Position numbers and translations under genes: made by a program
Origin: Streptomyces subrutilus
Lineage (GTDB): Bacteria > Actinomycetota > Actinomycetes > Streptomycetales > Streptomycetaceae
DNA length: 64,000 nt
Assembly: GCF_008704535.1 (NCBI RefSeq)
Contig: NZ_CP023701.1
Coordinates: 7,110,001-7,174,000, forward strand
Reading direction: 5' to 3'
The notes under the pieces: model-generated
The model's input: the letters and a program-made list of their open reading frames with translations, nothing else
Told to the model about the DNA's origin: nothing
Databases searched by the model: none
In this document: positions 26,953 to 35,510 of the stretch, piece by piece
How positions within the stretch are numbered: position 1 is the first letter of the stretch
How the letters are laid out: each line of letters starts with the position of its first letter

Positions 26953-28218
26953 TCAGGCGGTGAGCAGGCAGGTGTCCCAGCGGGAGGCGGTGCGGCCGGT
27001 GCCGGCGGCGAGTACGGCCAGGGCGACACCGGCCGCGCCGTCGAGGAGGCCCGCTCCGCTGCCGTCCGCTGTCCGCAGGAGGGCGTCGGCCGCCTCCTCT
27101 TGCCCTCGGGGGTCGGGTGGGGCCACGGCTTCCAGAAGGTGGGGGATGAGGCTGTCGAGCCGGGCGCGGGTCTCGGCGTGGGCGTCGGCGGCCACGCGTG
27201 CGGCGAGGTGGGCCAGGCCCGCGTAGCCGTGGCACAGGGAGATGTCGGTTGTGGCGGCAAGACGGGCGGGGTCGGTGAGGGCGGTGGCGAGGGCGTGCTC
27301 GGCGCGGAGCCGGCGGGCGCCGTCTCCGCGCGCGAGGGCGGCCAGTTGCAGGGCGCGGGCCAGCCCGGCGGCCCCGTAGCACCAGGACGGCCGTACGGCC
27401 CCGGCCGGGCGGGGGCAGCGGCTGCGGTGTTCTTCGCGGGTGATCCAGTAGGGCCAGGCCGGGCCGCCGCCGGGCGGGCTGGTCCAGTGGTCCAGCCAGC
27501 GGCTGATCTCGTCGATGGCGTCGTGCTGCCGGTCGGTCCCGATGCCTTGGAGGGTGGCCAGGGCCAGCAGGCTCAGGGGGCCGGCGATGCCGTGGGCGAC
27601 GCCGGCGTTGGCGTGTCCCCCGGGGAAGCGTGCGTCGGGCCTGCCGGACGGGCCGGAGAGCGTCCACCAACCGGGCAGTGTCTCGCCGTCGTGGATGATC
27701 GGGTGGGTGAGGCGGACGAGGTAGTCGAGGACGCGCCGGAGGGTCGGGCTGTCGGGGCGGCGGCGGAGCAGGTAGGCGCCGTAGCCGGTCAGGCCGCGGA
27801 TCACGTCGTACTCGGTGATCTCAGGTGGCTGCTTGCGGTCGAGGCGCAGGTGCGCGGCGGCGAGGCGGGCATCGGTGTCGGCGATCATCTGCTCTTCGAG
27901 CGCCTGGAGGGCGCTGCGGTAGGAGCCGGGCCGGTGTTCGGCGGCGCAGGCCAGAGCGTGGGCGAGGGCGGGGCCGCCGTGGAAGGGGTGGCTGTCGGGG
28001 CCGACGGTCAGCGGGGCGGCGGCCGCGGCGGTGAGCCAGTCGTGCGCGGGCTGCCACGGCGCCCGGCCGGTGGCGGCGAGTTCGATGTGGAGGAGGGCGA
28101 TACCGGGGATGCCGCGGGCGAGGGACTGCTGCCATCCCGGGTGGTTGCGGACGAGGGCCGGGGCTGTGGCCGGGTGGGCGAGGCGGTTGCCGACCACGTG
28201 GATGAGGCGCTCGGTCAC
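26953..28218 (-). CDS. lanC: Lanthipeptide cyclase LanC
   Basis: A 421-residue LanC-family cyclase, which adds Cys thiols to dehydroalanine/dehydrobutyrine to form thioether rings. The zinc ligands are visible: Cys280 in PSWCYGAAGL, and Cys329 and His330 in SLCHGYAGLAHL. The conserved VAHGIAGPLSLLAL block with His209 and ARGIPGIALLHIEL near the N-terminus also match the fold. GTG at 28218 overlaps the dehydratase stop (GTGA), so translation is probably coupled. Length is normal. It should work on both precursor peptides. Confidence 0.93.
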   Translation of the reverse strand: MTERLIHVVGNRLAHPATAPALVRNHPGWQQSLARGIPGIALLHIELAATGRAPWQPAHDWLTAAAAAPLTVGPDSHPFHGGPALAHALACAAEHRPGSYRSALQALEEQMIADTDARLAAAHLRLDRKQPPEITEYDVIRGLTGYGAYLLRRRPDSPTLRRVLDYLVRLTHPIIHDGETLPGWWTLSGPSGRPDARFPGGHANAGVAHGIAGPLSLLALATLQGIGTDRQHDAIDEISRWLDHWTSPPGGGPAWPYWITREEHRSRCPRPAGAVRPSWCYGAAGLARALQLAALARGDGARRLRAEHALATALTDPARLAATTDISLCHGYAGLAHLAARVAADAHAETRARLDSLIPHLLEAVAPPDPRGQEEAADALLRTADGSGAGLLDGAAGVALAVLAAGTGRTASRWDTCLLTA

Positions 28219-31200
28219 TTCAGGCTCCCGGTGGTGCGGGCGATCCAGGCCAGCGCGGCGGCCCGCGCGAGATACGTGCACAGGGCCTCCTCGGCGAAGT
28301 CGATCCGGACGGCCCGTACGAAGTGGCAGTGCAGCAGGGAGCCGAGGACCGCGTCCGGGTCGATGCCCGCGGTGTGCGGGCCCGGCAGGTGCAGGCGGTA
28401 GGCGGCCAGCGCGAGGTCGCGGCGGGCCCAGGCGTCCGCGATGGCCGGCCCGCCCGGCTCACTGCGCAGCGCCCCCCAGCTCGGACGGGGATCGGCCAGG
28501 CGGACGGCTTCGTTGAATTCGTGCCGGGGTATCGGCGCGGGGGCGGCCGCGGGTACGTGGTCGATGAGCCAGCGCATGCCCCGGACCGTGTCGCCTTGGA
28601 AGGCGCCGGCGATGGAGATCATGTGGGCGGTGGCCAAGGCCCGCGCCCCGGGCCGGGCGGTCTGCCGGAGCTGGGTGAGCAGGGCGTGGGAGTCGGCGCG
28701 GAAGACGTCTTCGGCGGCGTCCCAGGCCGCCTGAGAGCCCCAGCGGCCCGTTTCCGGGTACGAGGTGGGGTAGCGGATCTCCCGCAGCAGTCCGGCCGTG
28801 TTCAGCTCGTCTGCCCACGTGCTCACGGTACGGGCGACGGAGCCGAACGCCTCGGGCTCGGGAAGCGCGAATCGCAGGCGCAGGTGCTGCTCCGGGTCGC
28901 GGAACCGTACGAACCACCACCGCGGCGAGCCGAGCCGGTCCAGGAGTTCCGGCACGTGCCGCGCGAGGATCGTGTCCTGCCGGCGGATGTCCCCGTACAG
29001 CGAGGCCAGGACCACCCGGGAGGCGGCGGGGCTCTGCCCGCGGCCGCGGCCGACCGTCCGGGCCGCGGTCGGGCTGGGGAGGGCCGGCCACCTGACGGGT
29101 TCGGCCGCCTTCAGCGGGATGACGACTTCGTGCGCGCGGCCGCCGCACCATCCCGCACCGCCCAGGATTTCGCCGAGCACGGCGGGCCGGCCGCGGTCCA
29201 GGTGGAGGCGCAGCAGCACCCGGTGGGCTTCGACGTCCACGTCCAGGGCGAGCCGCCGGTCCCCCTCGGCCAGGTACACATTCCGGGGGAGCCGGCGGCG
29301 GCCGCGCCAGGCGTTGAACGCGCTGTCCCATACGGCCCAGAGCGCGGTCGGGCCGGGCAGTTCGTCGCTTTCCAGCCGCCAGCAGGCCGCGGACAGGACG
29401 GTGCGCCCGTACCGCAGGCGGGGCAGGAACGGCAGCGTGCGGGCGGCGCCCCAGTCGAAGGCGGTCACCTGCGCGTACTGGGACCGGCTGATCTCGGAGA
29501 GGAACCGGGCCATGGGCGGGGCGTGGTGGCCGTGCAGGTTCAGGGCGTGCATGCCGACCGGTTCGACGCGGACCCCGAGAGCGGGAGCGGCGAGGAACAT
29601 GCGGGTGCCGTCGCAGCCCACCGCCAGGTCGCCGATGCCCAGGTCCCGGTCGCCGGGCCGGTGATGCTCGCCCAGGCTGACCACGGTGGGCAGCACGCGG
29701 GGGGTGCGGGTGAGGTGGGCGTTCTCCGGCGCGAGCGGCGGGTAGGAGAGCTGCACCGCGATCGTGTCCCGGTCGCCGGTGGGCAGGTCGGCGAGCTCGG
29801 CGGTGAGCGTGGCCGCGTCGGCTGTATCCAGGATGCCGAGGAACCGGCCGGTGCCGACGCCGGCGCCCCGGGAGACGCTGACGACCTCCAGTTGGAACTG
29901 CCCGCTCTCCAGCGCGTTGGTGTCGACGGCGTGGATACGCACCCCGACCTCCAGGTGCGGGGGAAGCCGCGGCGCAGCGGGCCCGCTGTCCAGGGAGTCC
30001 AACAGGGCGTCGTCCACGACGACCTCGCCGCGACCCTCCACAGCGGCGCGCTGCGCCAGTCGTAAGAGCTCCTCGTCCCGCTCCGACAGCCGCGGCCGTT
30101 CGTCGTCCGGGGACGGGTAGCCGATGCCGCTGTCTGCGACGACGTCCGCCACCGGGACCATCGACCCGAGCCCGAACCGCTCGTAGAACGCCATGTGGTA
30201 CCGCTTCCAGACGGCGGTCCCGTACGGGGCGGCACTCAGTCGGGCCAAGGCCAGCGCCGCGCGCTCCACCTCGACGGCCACCGCGCGGGGCAGCGTCAGC
30301 GAGGCGTCCAGCCGCAGATCGACCGCGAGCGGATGCCGGCGCACCGCGGTCACAGCCGTCATGCGCACGGCCGCAGCCTCCCGCGCAGCACGCGCCCGCC
30401 GGGGCGCCGTGCTGTTGCAGCGTGCGATGTCCGCCTGCACACGCCGCAGGGCGCGGACCAGACCGGCCACCGGCGCGAGTTCCTCCGCACGGACGGCCTC
30501 CAGCTCCGCCACGAGATACCCCAGCGCGTCGGTCTGCGTACTCGGAGCCCGCAGGCTGCTCAGCAGCGCACCGTGGCGGACGAGTTTGACCACCAGGCCC
30601 ACGACCGTCCCCTCCTCGGCACCCGGAAACCCGGTGCAAAGCTGCGCCACGAGATTGCCCGCGACGACCGGCGCCTGCGCCGCGGCCAGGGCTGCCCGGA
30701 CCGGCGCCTTGTACGGCAGGCAGGCGTCCACGCCGGCGGTGCCCGCCGCGCGCCGGTCGGGCTGGTGCGGGATGACCAGCTGCTCCCCGCGGATGAAGCC
30801 CAGGTTGTTGGCCACGACCGGCAGACGCGCCAGCAGCTCCGGACACCCCTCCAGCCGCAGGACGACATCGTCCAGCCACTGCGCGCCGGCGCGCACCACC
30901 GCGTGATGCTCCGTGCCCCACCGTGCGTGTGCGGCCTCCCCGATGCGGGCGGGCGCGACGCCGGAGAAGTGGCCGAAGGGGGTGGCGCGGGCCCGGGCCC
31001 GCAGCAGGTAGCGCACGACGGAGATCACCGCCCGCCGCACATCGCGTTCCGCGGGTTCCTCGGCGGCCAGGAGCAGGGCCACCTGTTGGGCGAGGGAGGG
31101 GCTGGCGTATCGGAGCCCCTCGGTGAAGTCCTCCGCCTCCCACACGGTGCGCAGCCAGTTGACCTGGTCGACGCGTCCTCGGGCCCCGCGATCTGCGAGC

Positions 31201-31292
31201 GCCGGCCACGAGGAGAGCGGAGGCACAGGATGGGCGGCGGCGCGGACAAGCGCCACGCCGCCGGAGCGGAACGCGCGGGCCGAAGCGGGCAA
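28215..31292 (-). CDS. lanB: Class I lantibiotic dehydratase LanB, full length
   Basis: A 1025-residue dehydratase with both an N-terminal glutamylation domain (about 1-740) and a C-terminal elimination domain (about 760-1010, including ASLYGDIRRQDTILARHVPE and WWFVRFRDPEQHLRLRF). These enzymes use glutamyl-tRNA to dehydrate Ser/Thr in the precursor. ALVRAAAHPVPPLSSWPALA near the N-terminus and RARATPFGHFSGVAPA are family-typical. TTG at 31292 is chosen because GGAGG (31299-31303) lies 6 bases before it; other in-frame starts lack this. A strong hairpin separates it from the precursor genes, and it overlaps lanC by 4 bases. Confidence 0.93.
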   Translation of the reverse strand: MPASARAFRSGGVALVRAAAHPVPPLSSWPALADRGARGRVDQVNWLRTVWEAEDFTEGLRYASPSLAQQVALLLAAEEPAERDVRRAVISVVRYLLRARARATPFGHFSGVAPARIGEAAHARWGTEHHAVVRAGAQWLDDVVLRLEGCPELLARLPVVANNLGFIRGEQLVIPHQPDRRAAGTAGVDACLPYKAPVRAALAAAQAPVVAGNLVAQLCTGFPGAEEGTVVGLVVKLVRHGALLSSLRAPSTQTDALGYLVAELEAVRAEELAPVAGLVRALRRVQADIARCNSTAPRRARAAREAAAVRMTAVTAVRRHPLAVDLRLDASLTLPRAVAVEVERAALALARLSAAPYGTAVWKRYHMAFYERFGLGSMVPVADVVADSGIGYPSPDDERPRLSERDEELLRLAQRAAVEGRGEVVVDDALLDSLDSGPAAPRLPPHLEVGVRIHAVDTNALESGQFQLEVVSVSRGAGVGTGRFLGILDTADAATLTAELADLPTGDRDTIAVQLSYPPLAPENAHLTRTPRVLPTVVSLGEHHRPGDRDLGIGDLAVGCDGTRMFLAAPALGVRVEPVGMHALNLHGHHAPPMARFLSEISRSQYAQVTAFDWGAARTLPFLPRLRYGRTVLSAACWRLESDELPGPTALWAVWDSAFNAWRGRRRLPRNVYLAEGDRRLALDVDVEAHRVLLRLHLDRGRPAVLGEILGGAGWCGGRAHEVVIPLKAAEPVRWPALPSPTAARTVGRGRGQSPAASRVVLASLYGDIRRQDTILARHVPELLDRLGSPRWWFVRFRDPEQHLRLRFALPEPEAFGSVARTVSTWADELNTAGLLREIRYPTSYPETGRWGSQAAWDAAEDVFRADSHALLTQLRQTARPGARALATAHMISIAGAFQGDTVRGMRWLIDHVPAAAPAPIPRHEFNEAVRLADPRPSWGALRSEPGGPAIADAWARRDLALAAYRLHLPGPHTAGIDPDAVLGSLLHCHFVRAVRIDFAEEALCTYLARAAALAWIARTTGSLK

Positions 31293-31322
31293 ACTGCACC
31301 TCCGGGTACAGGGGAAGGGTTG

Positions 31323-31364
31323 CGGCTGGTGCCGCCGCGGAACGGTCCGCGGCGGCACCAGCCG
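31323..31364 (-). terminator. Strong hairpin between precursor genes and lanB
   Basis: CGGCTGGTGCCGCCGCGGA (31323-31341) pairs perfectly with 31346-31364 over a 4-base loop, 17 bases past the second precursor's stop. Lanthipeptide operons often place a partial terminator here so that precursor mRNA exceeds enzyme mRNA; that function is inferred. Confidence 0.8.
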
Positions 31365-31380
31365 TTGGGCAGGGAAGGGA

Positions 31381-31521
31381 TCAGTGGACGCCGGTGGTGC
31401 AGGCGCCACAGGTGGAGCCGCAGCCGTCGTCGGTCAGGTTGATCTGGCTGGCCTCGTCAGCGACCGGCACGAGGGTGACGTCGAGCTCGAAATCGGTCGT
31501 TGCGGCGTTGGGCTGGTCCAT
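31381..31521 (-). CDS. FxLD-family lanthipeptide precursor 1
   Basis: A 46-residue precursor too short for routine gene calling. The leader carries FELDVTLV, the FxLD box recognised by LanB systems of this class. The probable core is at the C-terminus: DDGCGSTCGACTTGVH, with three Cys and several Ser/Thr, enough for up to three thioether rings. The DDG pair just before the first Cys is a good aspartimide/isoAsp site for the cluster's PCMT-type enzyme (inference). ATG at 31521 has GGAGGAACC directly upstream. It is the closer of the two precursors to lanB. Confidence 0.9.
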   Translation of the reverse strand: MDQPNAATTDFELDVTLVPVADEASQINLTDDGCGSTCGACTTGVH

Positions 31522-31554
31522 GGTTCCTCCTGGTGGTGTTGGACAGGTGAGTGG

Positions 31555-31713
31555 TCAGACGACGCCGGAGGTGCACGAGTGGCCGCCGCAGGTAGCTCCG
31601 CAGCCGCCCTCGGAGGTGTCGCGCTTCGAGATGACCGGGGCTGACTCCACGAGAGTGACGTCGAGGTCGAACTCGCCGTCGGCGGGGGCCAGTCCGTTCG
31701 TCATGATGGCCAT
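31555..31713 (-). CDS. FxLD-family lanthipeptide precursor 2
   Basis: A 52-residue precursor upstream of precursor 1, sharing the box FDLDVTLVESAP. The C-terminal region GGCGATCGGHSCTSGVV has three Cys and several Thr/Ser. Unlike precursor 1 it has no Asp in the likely core, so if the methyltransferase targets Asp it would act on only one product. ATG at 31713 has GAGGAG upstream; an in-frame ATG three codons later is an alternative. The gene is the first of the biosynthetic run. Confidence 0.9.
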   Translation of the reverse strand: MAIMTNGLAPADGEFDLDVTLVESAPVISKRDTSEGGCGATCGGHSCTSGVV

Positions 31714-31845
31714 ACAGGCTCCTCTGACAGGGGTGGATAGGCACTTTCTGGCCTGGCAGTGGCCGAGACGGCCTGAGCCAGGGACGTGCGCCGCCGGTCC
31801 GGAACGAGCATCGGCCGGCGGCCGGCAGGGGGCAGGGGGCAGGGG

Positions 31846-32424
31846 CTAGTTCGATGAGCGGGGCGTCCGGCTCCGGCGGACCGTGCCGCCGGGCGGGGCG
31901 AGCTCGCCCTCGCTGCGTATCAGGGTGCGGATGTCGTTCTGCTGTGGTGCGCACTGCACGAGGTGCCGTGGGCGGCCCGGGGCGGGGGCCTGCTGCACGG
32001 ACTGCCAACCGCAGTTGCGCAGGTGCTCCGCCACGGCCGACGTCCCCACGGAGCCGCGGACCCACCGGGGCGGTGCGGGCCGCCGTGCCGCGTAGTCGCA
32101 GAGCCACGGGGTGATCAACCGGAAGAGCCGTCGATGCCGGGGGTGGGTGTGGGCGTAGGAGACGACCAGGCTCGGTTCCGCGCGCTCCGCGTCGGGCCAG
32201 CCGATCAGCGGGTCCTCCATCCGGAGCGCGAACGCGGCCACGAGGGTGTCGTAGTCGCACATTCCGACGGGCACCACGGCCGGGACGGACTCCAGGCGGA
32301 CCAGGTCGACGAGGGCGGCCCCATCGCCGCTGACGGCGTGCCGACGGGCATTCTGGTGGTCGTGCCGGGCCTGGATCAGCCCATCCAGGCCTCCCGGCCA
32401 GTCCGGGGCGGTGAGCGGTCTCAT
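31846..32424 (-). CDS. GNAT-like hypothetical protein
   Basis: About 192 residues with a weak GNAT acetyltransferase look: SLVVSYAHTHPRHRRLFRLI resembles the strand/helix around the acetyl-CoA site, and VAEHLRNCGWQSVQQ the C-terminal strand. The classical R/Q-x-x-G-x-A loop is not obvious. The C-terminal 35 residues are Arg/Pro-rich. ATG at 32424 shares its A with the preceding stop (TGATG); a GTG nine bases upstream is possible. It is the last gene before the lanthipeptide precursors. Confidence 0.55.
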   Translation of the reverse strand: MRPLTAPDWPGGLDGLIQARHDHQNARRHAVSGDGAALVDLVRLESVPAVVPVGMCDYDTLVAAFALRMEDPLIGWPDAERAEPSLVVSYAHTHPRHRRLFRLITPWLCDYAARRPAPPRWVRGSVGTSAVAEHLRNCGWQSVQQAPAPGRPRHLVQCAPQQNDIRTLIRSEGELAPPGGTVRRSRTPRSSN

Positions 32425-33271
32425 CACGTACACGGGAAGCCCTTCCGGCTGCTGCTGGCGGTTGTGGTCCAGTGGGCGGCCGCCTCGCGTAGGGCGGCGA
32501 GGCCGGCGGCGGGGGTGCCCGCGGCGTCACGGGCCCGGTCCAGGAGCCGGCTGCGCCATACCGCGGCCCGTCCGGTCGCGAACGCCGGTACGACGCCTTC
32601 CTCGACCCACAGCGTGGCGTTGCGGAGCGCGATCTGGCTCAGGAGGACCGTGCCCGGGGAGAAGGCGACGAGCGGGGGCACGATCCGAACGGTGAGGTCG
32701 CCGTCGGCCGCGAGGTTCGCCCAGTGCCGGAGCTGATCCGCCAGCGCGGCCGGGTCGCCGTGCGAGCGCCGCAGGAACGGCTCTTCGAGCAGCAGGGTGG
32801 TGGGGCAGCTCGGGCGGGGCCGGGCGTGCAGCCTGATCACGCCGTTGCCCAGGTTGGCGCGTCGGCGGCCGCCGCGCTGTAGAGGGTGGGCGGGCAGATC
32901 CACCAGGCGACGACGGTGATGTCCAGGGCGAGGGCCTCGACGGCCTCGACCCGGCGCCCCGCCCTCCCGCCCGCGTCATGGATCTCGTGCTGGTCCGCCC
33001 GGCGCCCGATCCGCACGGCGTGCGTGACGGCGCGGGCATCCGCGCCGTACATCCGGAGCAGGTCGCGGAGGTCCCGTTCCTTGATGGGCGACTCGCCCCT
33101 CTCGTACAGGAACAGCGTGGACGTGCTCTTGCGGATCGAGCTGGCGGCCGCGGCCTGCGTGATGCCCTTGTCCGTGCGCAGGCGGCGCAGGTAGGCGCCC
33201 AGCAGCAGCCGGCCGGCCGGAGGGCCGTCGGCGCGCGGGGAGCGGATCAGCGGGTGGACGGTGGCGGTCAC
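32424..33271 (-). pseudogene. XRE-family regulator with DUF5753-like domain, frameshifted
   Basis: Two overlapping frames together make one roughly 280-residue regulator. From GTG 33271 the first frame has an XRE helix-turn-helix (LLLGAYLRRLRTDKGITQAA, SIRKSTSTLFLYERGESPIK) and then EALALDITVVAWWICPP before a stop at 32837. The second frame, open from about 32900 to 32424, supplies the missing ligand domain (NGVIRLHARPRPSCPTTLLL, then LTVRIVPPLVAFSPGT). One indel near 32890-32910 separates them. Either the gene is broken or the HTH part alone is made. GTG overlaps the upstream stop (GTGA). Confidence 0.75.
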
Positions 33272-33546
33272 GGTAGCTCCAGCACGTGGGCCATGCGGTG
33301 GCCGGCCGCGACGTCCGCGAATGTGATCTTGATGGCGTGCTGGTCGATCTCCGCCGTCGCGTCGACTTCGGCGCCGATCAGCCACATCCGCATCACGGCA
33401 ACGTCGAAGTCGCCGAACGCGCCGCGCTTGCCGTGCCACCGGAGGTGGGGCAGGGTCTCGTCCGTGGCCCGGATGACGTCGGCGGGGCTGGCCGTCCGCT
33501 GGAGAGCCGACATGAGGACTTCGTACATCTGATGGACGTCGCTCAC
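33268..33546 (-). CDS. Small hypothetical protein, paralogue of the next upstream gene
   Basis: A 92-residue protein from ATG 33546. It aligns by eye with the first 95 residues of the 217-residue neighbour: both have a DVH start, LPHLxWH, and WLxGAxxxATAE followed by a KxTxxDxAAG segment. This suggests a tandem duplication with loss of the C-terminal half. No function known. Its stop overlaps the GTG of the XRE gene, so the genes are translationally coupled. Confidence 0.65.
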   Translation of the reverse strand: MSDVHQMYEVLMSALQRTASPADVIRATDETLPHLRWHGKRGAFGDFDVAVMRMWLIGAEVDATAEIDQHAIKITFADVAAGHRMAHVLELP

Positions 33547-33604
33547 GACTGTTCCTTTTGCAGGTCGGGATGGGAATCGGGGCCGGCCATCGGCGCGCGG
33601 GGCG

Positions 33605-34258
33605 TCATGTGAGCCGCGCGGTGAGGGCGTCGGCCTGGTCCTCGGTGAGTTCGATCGTGAGCCTGCTCGGGTCGTGGTCGCACCCCTGCTTCACCTCGAC
33701 GTAGACGCCGGCTCCGACGACGCCGGTCAGGAGCCACCGCATCCGGTCCTCGAAGATGTCCTGGCCGTCCGTGAGGTAGAGGTTCAGGCCCTCGACGAGC
33801 CCGTCGGCTCCCAGCGCGGCCGCCAGGTTGGCCGCTTCCGGAGAGCCGGCGAGTTCCCAGATCGTCACCGTCACCTTCCCGGCGGGGCTGCCGGACAGCT
33901 GGGCCCTCACACGCCGCGGGCGGAGCGCCTTCCCGAGGCGGGTGACGCACGCCCGGGCGCTGTCGGCGCGTGCCGACAGGCAGCGGGCGATGTACTCGCC
34001 CGCGGCGATGTCCCCGAGGGTGACCTTCACGCCGCTCTTGCAGGACTCGGCCGTCGCGTTGAGGTCCGCCCCGGTCAGCCACGCCTGGACCGAGGCCGGC
34101 TCCAGCGCGCCGAACAGCACATCCGCCTCGTGCCACACGAGGTGCGGTAGGCAGGGCGGCTCCGTCCCGTCGCGCGAGACGGTGACGTGGTCGGTCCAGC
34201 GCGCGGCGGCTCCCAGCAGCAGGAGAAGTTCGTGGACGTCGGCTTCGGTCCAACTCAT
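33605..34258 (-). CDS. Hypothetical protein, 217 aa
   Basis: ATG at 34258 with an AAAGGACC site. The N-terminal part (MSWTEADVHELLLLLGAAAR...) is shared with the shorter downstream gene. A C-terminal part has VTVTIWELAGSPEAANLAA, DIFEDRMRWLLTGVVGAGVY and an acidic final helix. Mixed alpha/beta, soluble, no membrane segments, no catalytic motif that I can name. It sits in a tight minus-strand run of regulatory and unknown genes. Confidence 0.6.
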   Translation of the reverse strand: MSWTEADVHELLLLLGAAARWTDHVTVSRDGTEPPCLPHLVWHEADVLFGALEPASVQAWLTGADLNATAESCKSGVKVTLGDIAAGEYIARCLSARADSARACVTRLGKALRPRRVRAQLSGSPAGKVTVTIWELAGSPEAANLAAALGADGLVEGLNLYLTDGQDIFEDRMRWLLTGVVGAGVYVEVKQGCDHDPSRLTIELTEDQADALTARLT

Positions 34259-34269
34259 GGCAGGTCCTT

Positions 34270-34863
34270 TCACAGGTCGGGGTCGGGGCGGGCGCCGCGG
34301 AGCCGGAGAACGAGGTAGCGGGCCAGGGTGAAGCGCAGGCGGGCGGGGTCGGTGAAGTAGACGGTCTCCAGGCCGTCGGGGCCGCCGTCCGCGTAGAGGA
34401 GGCCTCTCACCCCGACGTACTCGACCTCGTGAACGCGCACGGCGAGGTAGCCGCGGCGCAGGGTCGGGCACCGGTCCAGTGCGAGCTCGGCGTGGGGGCG
34501 GCAGATCGGCGGTGACGTCGTCTCGATGTCCGCCGGCCACGTCCGCTCGACGCCGTCCCCGCGCAGCAGCCACAGCATTCCCTCACCGGGGACCTGGGCC
34601 GGGTGGCGCATGCCGTGTGCGCACAGCAGCCGGTTGACGGCGTCGCGCTGATTCTGCGGGTCGAACTCCCCGTACAGGGGGGTGCCGGTGAAGGGGCCGG
34701 CCCACTTCTCCCACAGCACGTCGACGTCGAAGTCGCGGTCGACCTGGTCCTCGCGGCGGCCGCCCCAGTACCGCACTCCTCCCTTCTCGCTGACGAGGAC
34801 GAGCGGGTGGCGGGCGTACCGGTCGGAGCGCAGGGTCACGCCCGGGGCCTGGAGCTCTTTCAC
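34270..34863 (-). CDS. Hypothetical protein, 197 aa
   Basis: GTG at 34863 overlaps the stop of the GntR-like gene (GTGA). The protein reads PLVLVSEKGGVRYWGGRRE near the N-terminus, VDVLWEKWAGPFTGTPLYGE, an apparent CRPHAELALDRCP motif, and EVEYVGVRGLLYADGG. Basic C-terminus (YLVLRLRGARPD). No family recognised. Coupling to the regulator suggests the two proteins are made together. Confidence 0.6.
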   Translation of the reverse strand: MKELQAPGVTLRSDRYARHPLVLVSEKGGVRYWGGRREDQVDRDFDVDVLWEKWAGPFTGTPLYGEFDPQNQRDAVNRLLCAHGMRHPAQVPGEGMLWLLRGDGVERTWPADIETTSPPICRPHAELALDRCPTLRRGYLAVRVHEVEYVGVRGLLYADGGPDGLETVYFTDPARLRFTLARYLVLRLRGARPDPDL

Positions 34864-35387
34864 GATGCGGCCTCCAGGCTGGTGGGGGCCTGGACGTAGA
34901 AGCCGGGGCCGTGGGGGCCGTGGTGGTGGATCAGTGTGTCGTCGTGGGTCAGGTACCGGCAGGCCCGGGCCACCTGCGGGGCGTCCAGGCCGAACTCGTC
35001 GCCGAGAAGGCCGGTCGGCAGCGCGGAGCCCGCCGGGTAGAAGCCGGCGGCGACACGGTCACGGATCGTGCGCTGGAGGTCGGCGTCGGCGGGGTGCGGC
35101 TGCCCGGGGCCGAGGACGAGGACCCCGGCCATGGGCATGGTGGCCACGGCGCCTTCCCGTTCCAAGGCGCTCAGCGCCCTGTGTACCCAGTACGTCGGCG
35201 CGTCCAGTCGGCTGGCGAGGTCGGCCACGGTCCGCGCGCGGCCGATTTGCCCCGCGATCAGGGTTCCCGGCGTGCACCGGGTGGCGATGTGGCGCCGGAC
35301 CGCGTGCGCCACATCGGCCTCCGCGGCTCGCCGGTCTTCGACGGCCCGGTCCCGGTCCGGCCGGCTGGGAGAGTATCTGGACTGCAC
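34860..35387 (-). CDS. GntR-like winged-helix regulator
   Basis: A 175-residue protein with two winged-helix-like units. The first has RTVADLASRLDAPTYWVHRA then LSALEREGAVATMPMAGV. The second has LQRTIRDRVAAGFYPAGSAL and the GntR-type LGDEFGLDAPQVARACRYLT. No effector domain follows, so it may sense through a partner. ATG at 35387; the upstream region contains a 15-bp hairpin shared with another site 360 bases away. It heads a run of overlapping genes down to about 31.8 kb. Confidence 0.65.
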   Translation of the reverse strand: MQSRYSPSRPDRDRAVEDRRAAEADVAHAVRRHIATRCTPGTLIAGQIGRARTVADLASRLDAPTYWVHRALSALEREGAVATMPMAGVLVLGPGQPHPADADLQRTIRDRVAAGFYPAGSALPTGLLGDEFGLDAPQVARACRYLTHDDTLIHHHGPHGPGFYVQAPTSLEAAS

Positions 35388-35420
35388 GGCAGAGCCCTTT
35401 CGGGGTGGGTGGGTTGGAGA

Positions 35421-35475
35421 CCGTCTCCCCGCCGCGCTCAGGTACAGCGGCGGGGAGACGGCGGTCGGGTGGGCC
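35421..35475. repeat. Duplicated hairpin element, copy 1
   Basis: CCGTCTCCCCGCCGC (35421-35435) pairs perfectly with 35447-35461, then CGGTCGGGTGGGCC. The same 15-bp stem and 14-base tail (one mismatch) recur at 35780-35834. Here it lies between the DUF5999 gene and the GntR-like gene and could terminate transcription. Confidence 0.8.
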
Positions 35476-35510
35476 CGGACTTCGGCAGGCTCGAAGCGGG
35501 CCGGGATGCC

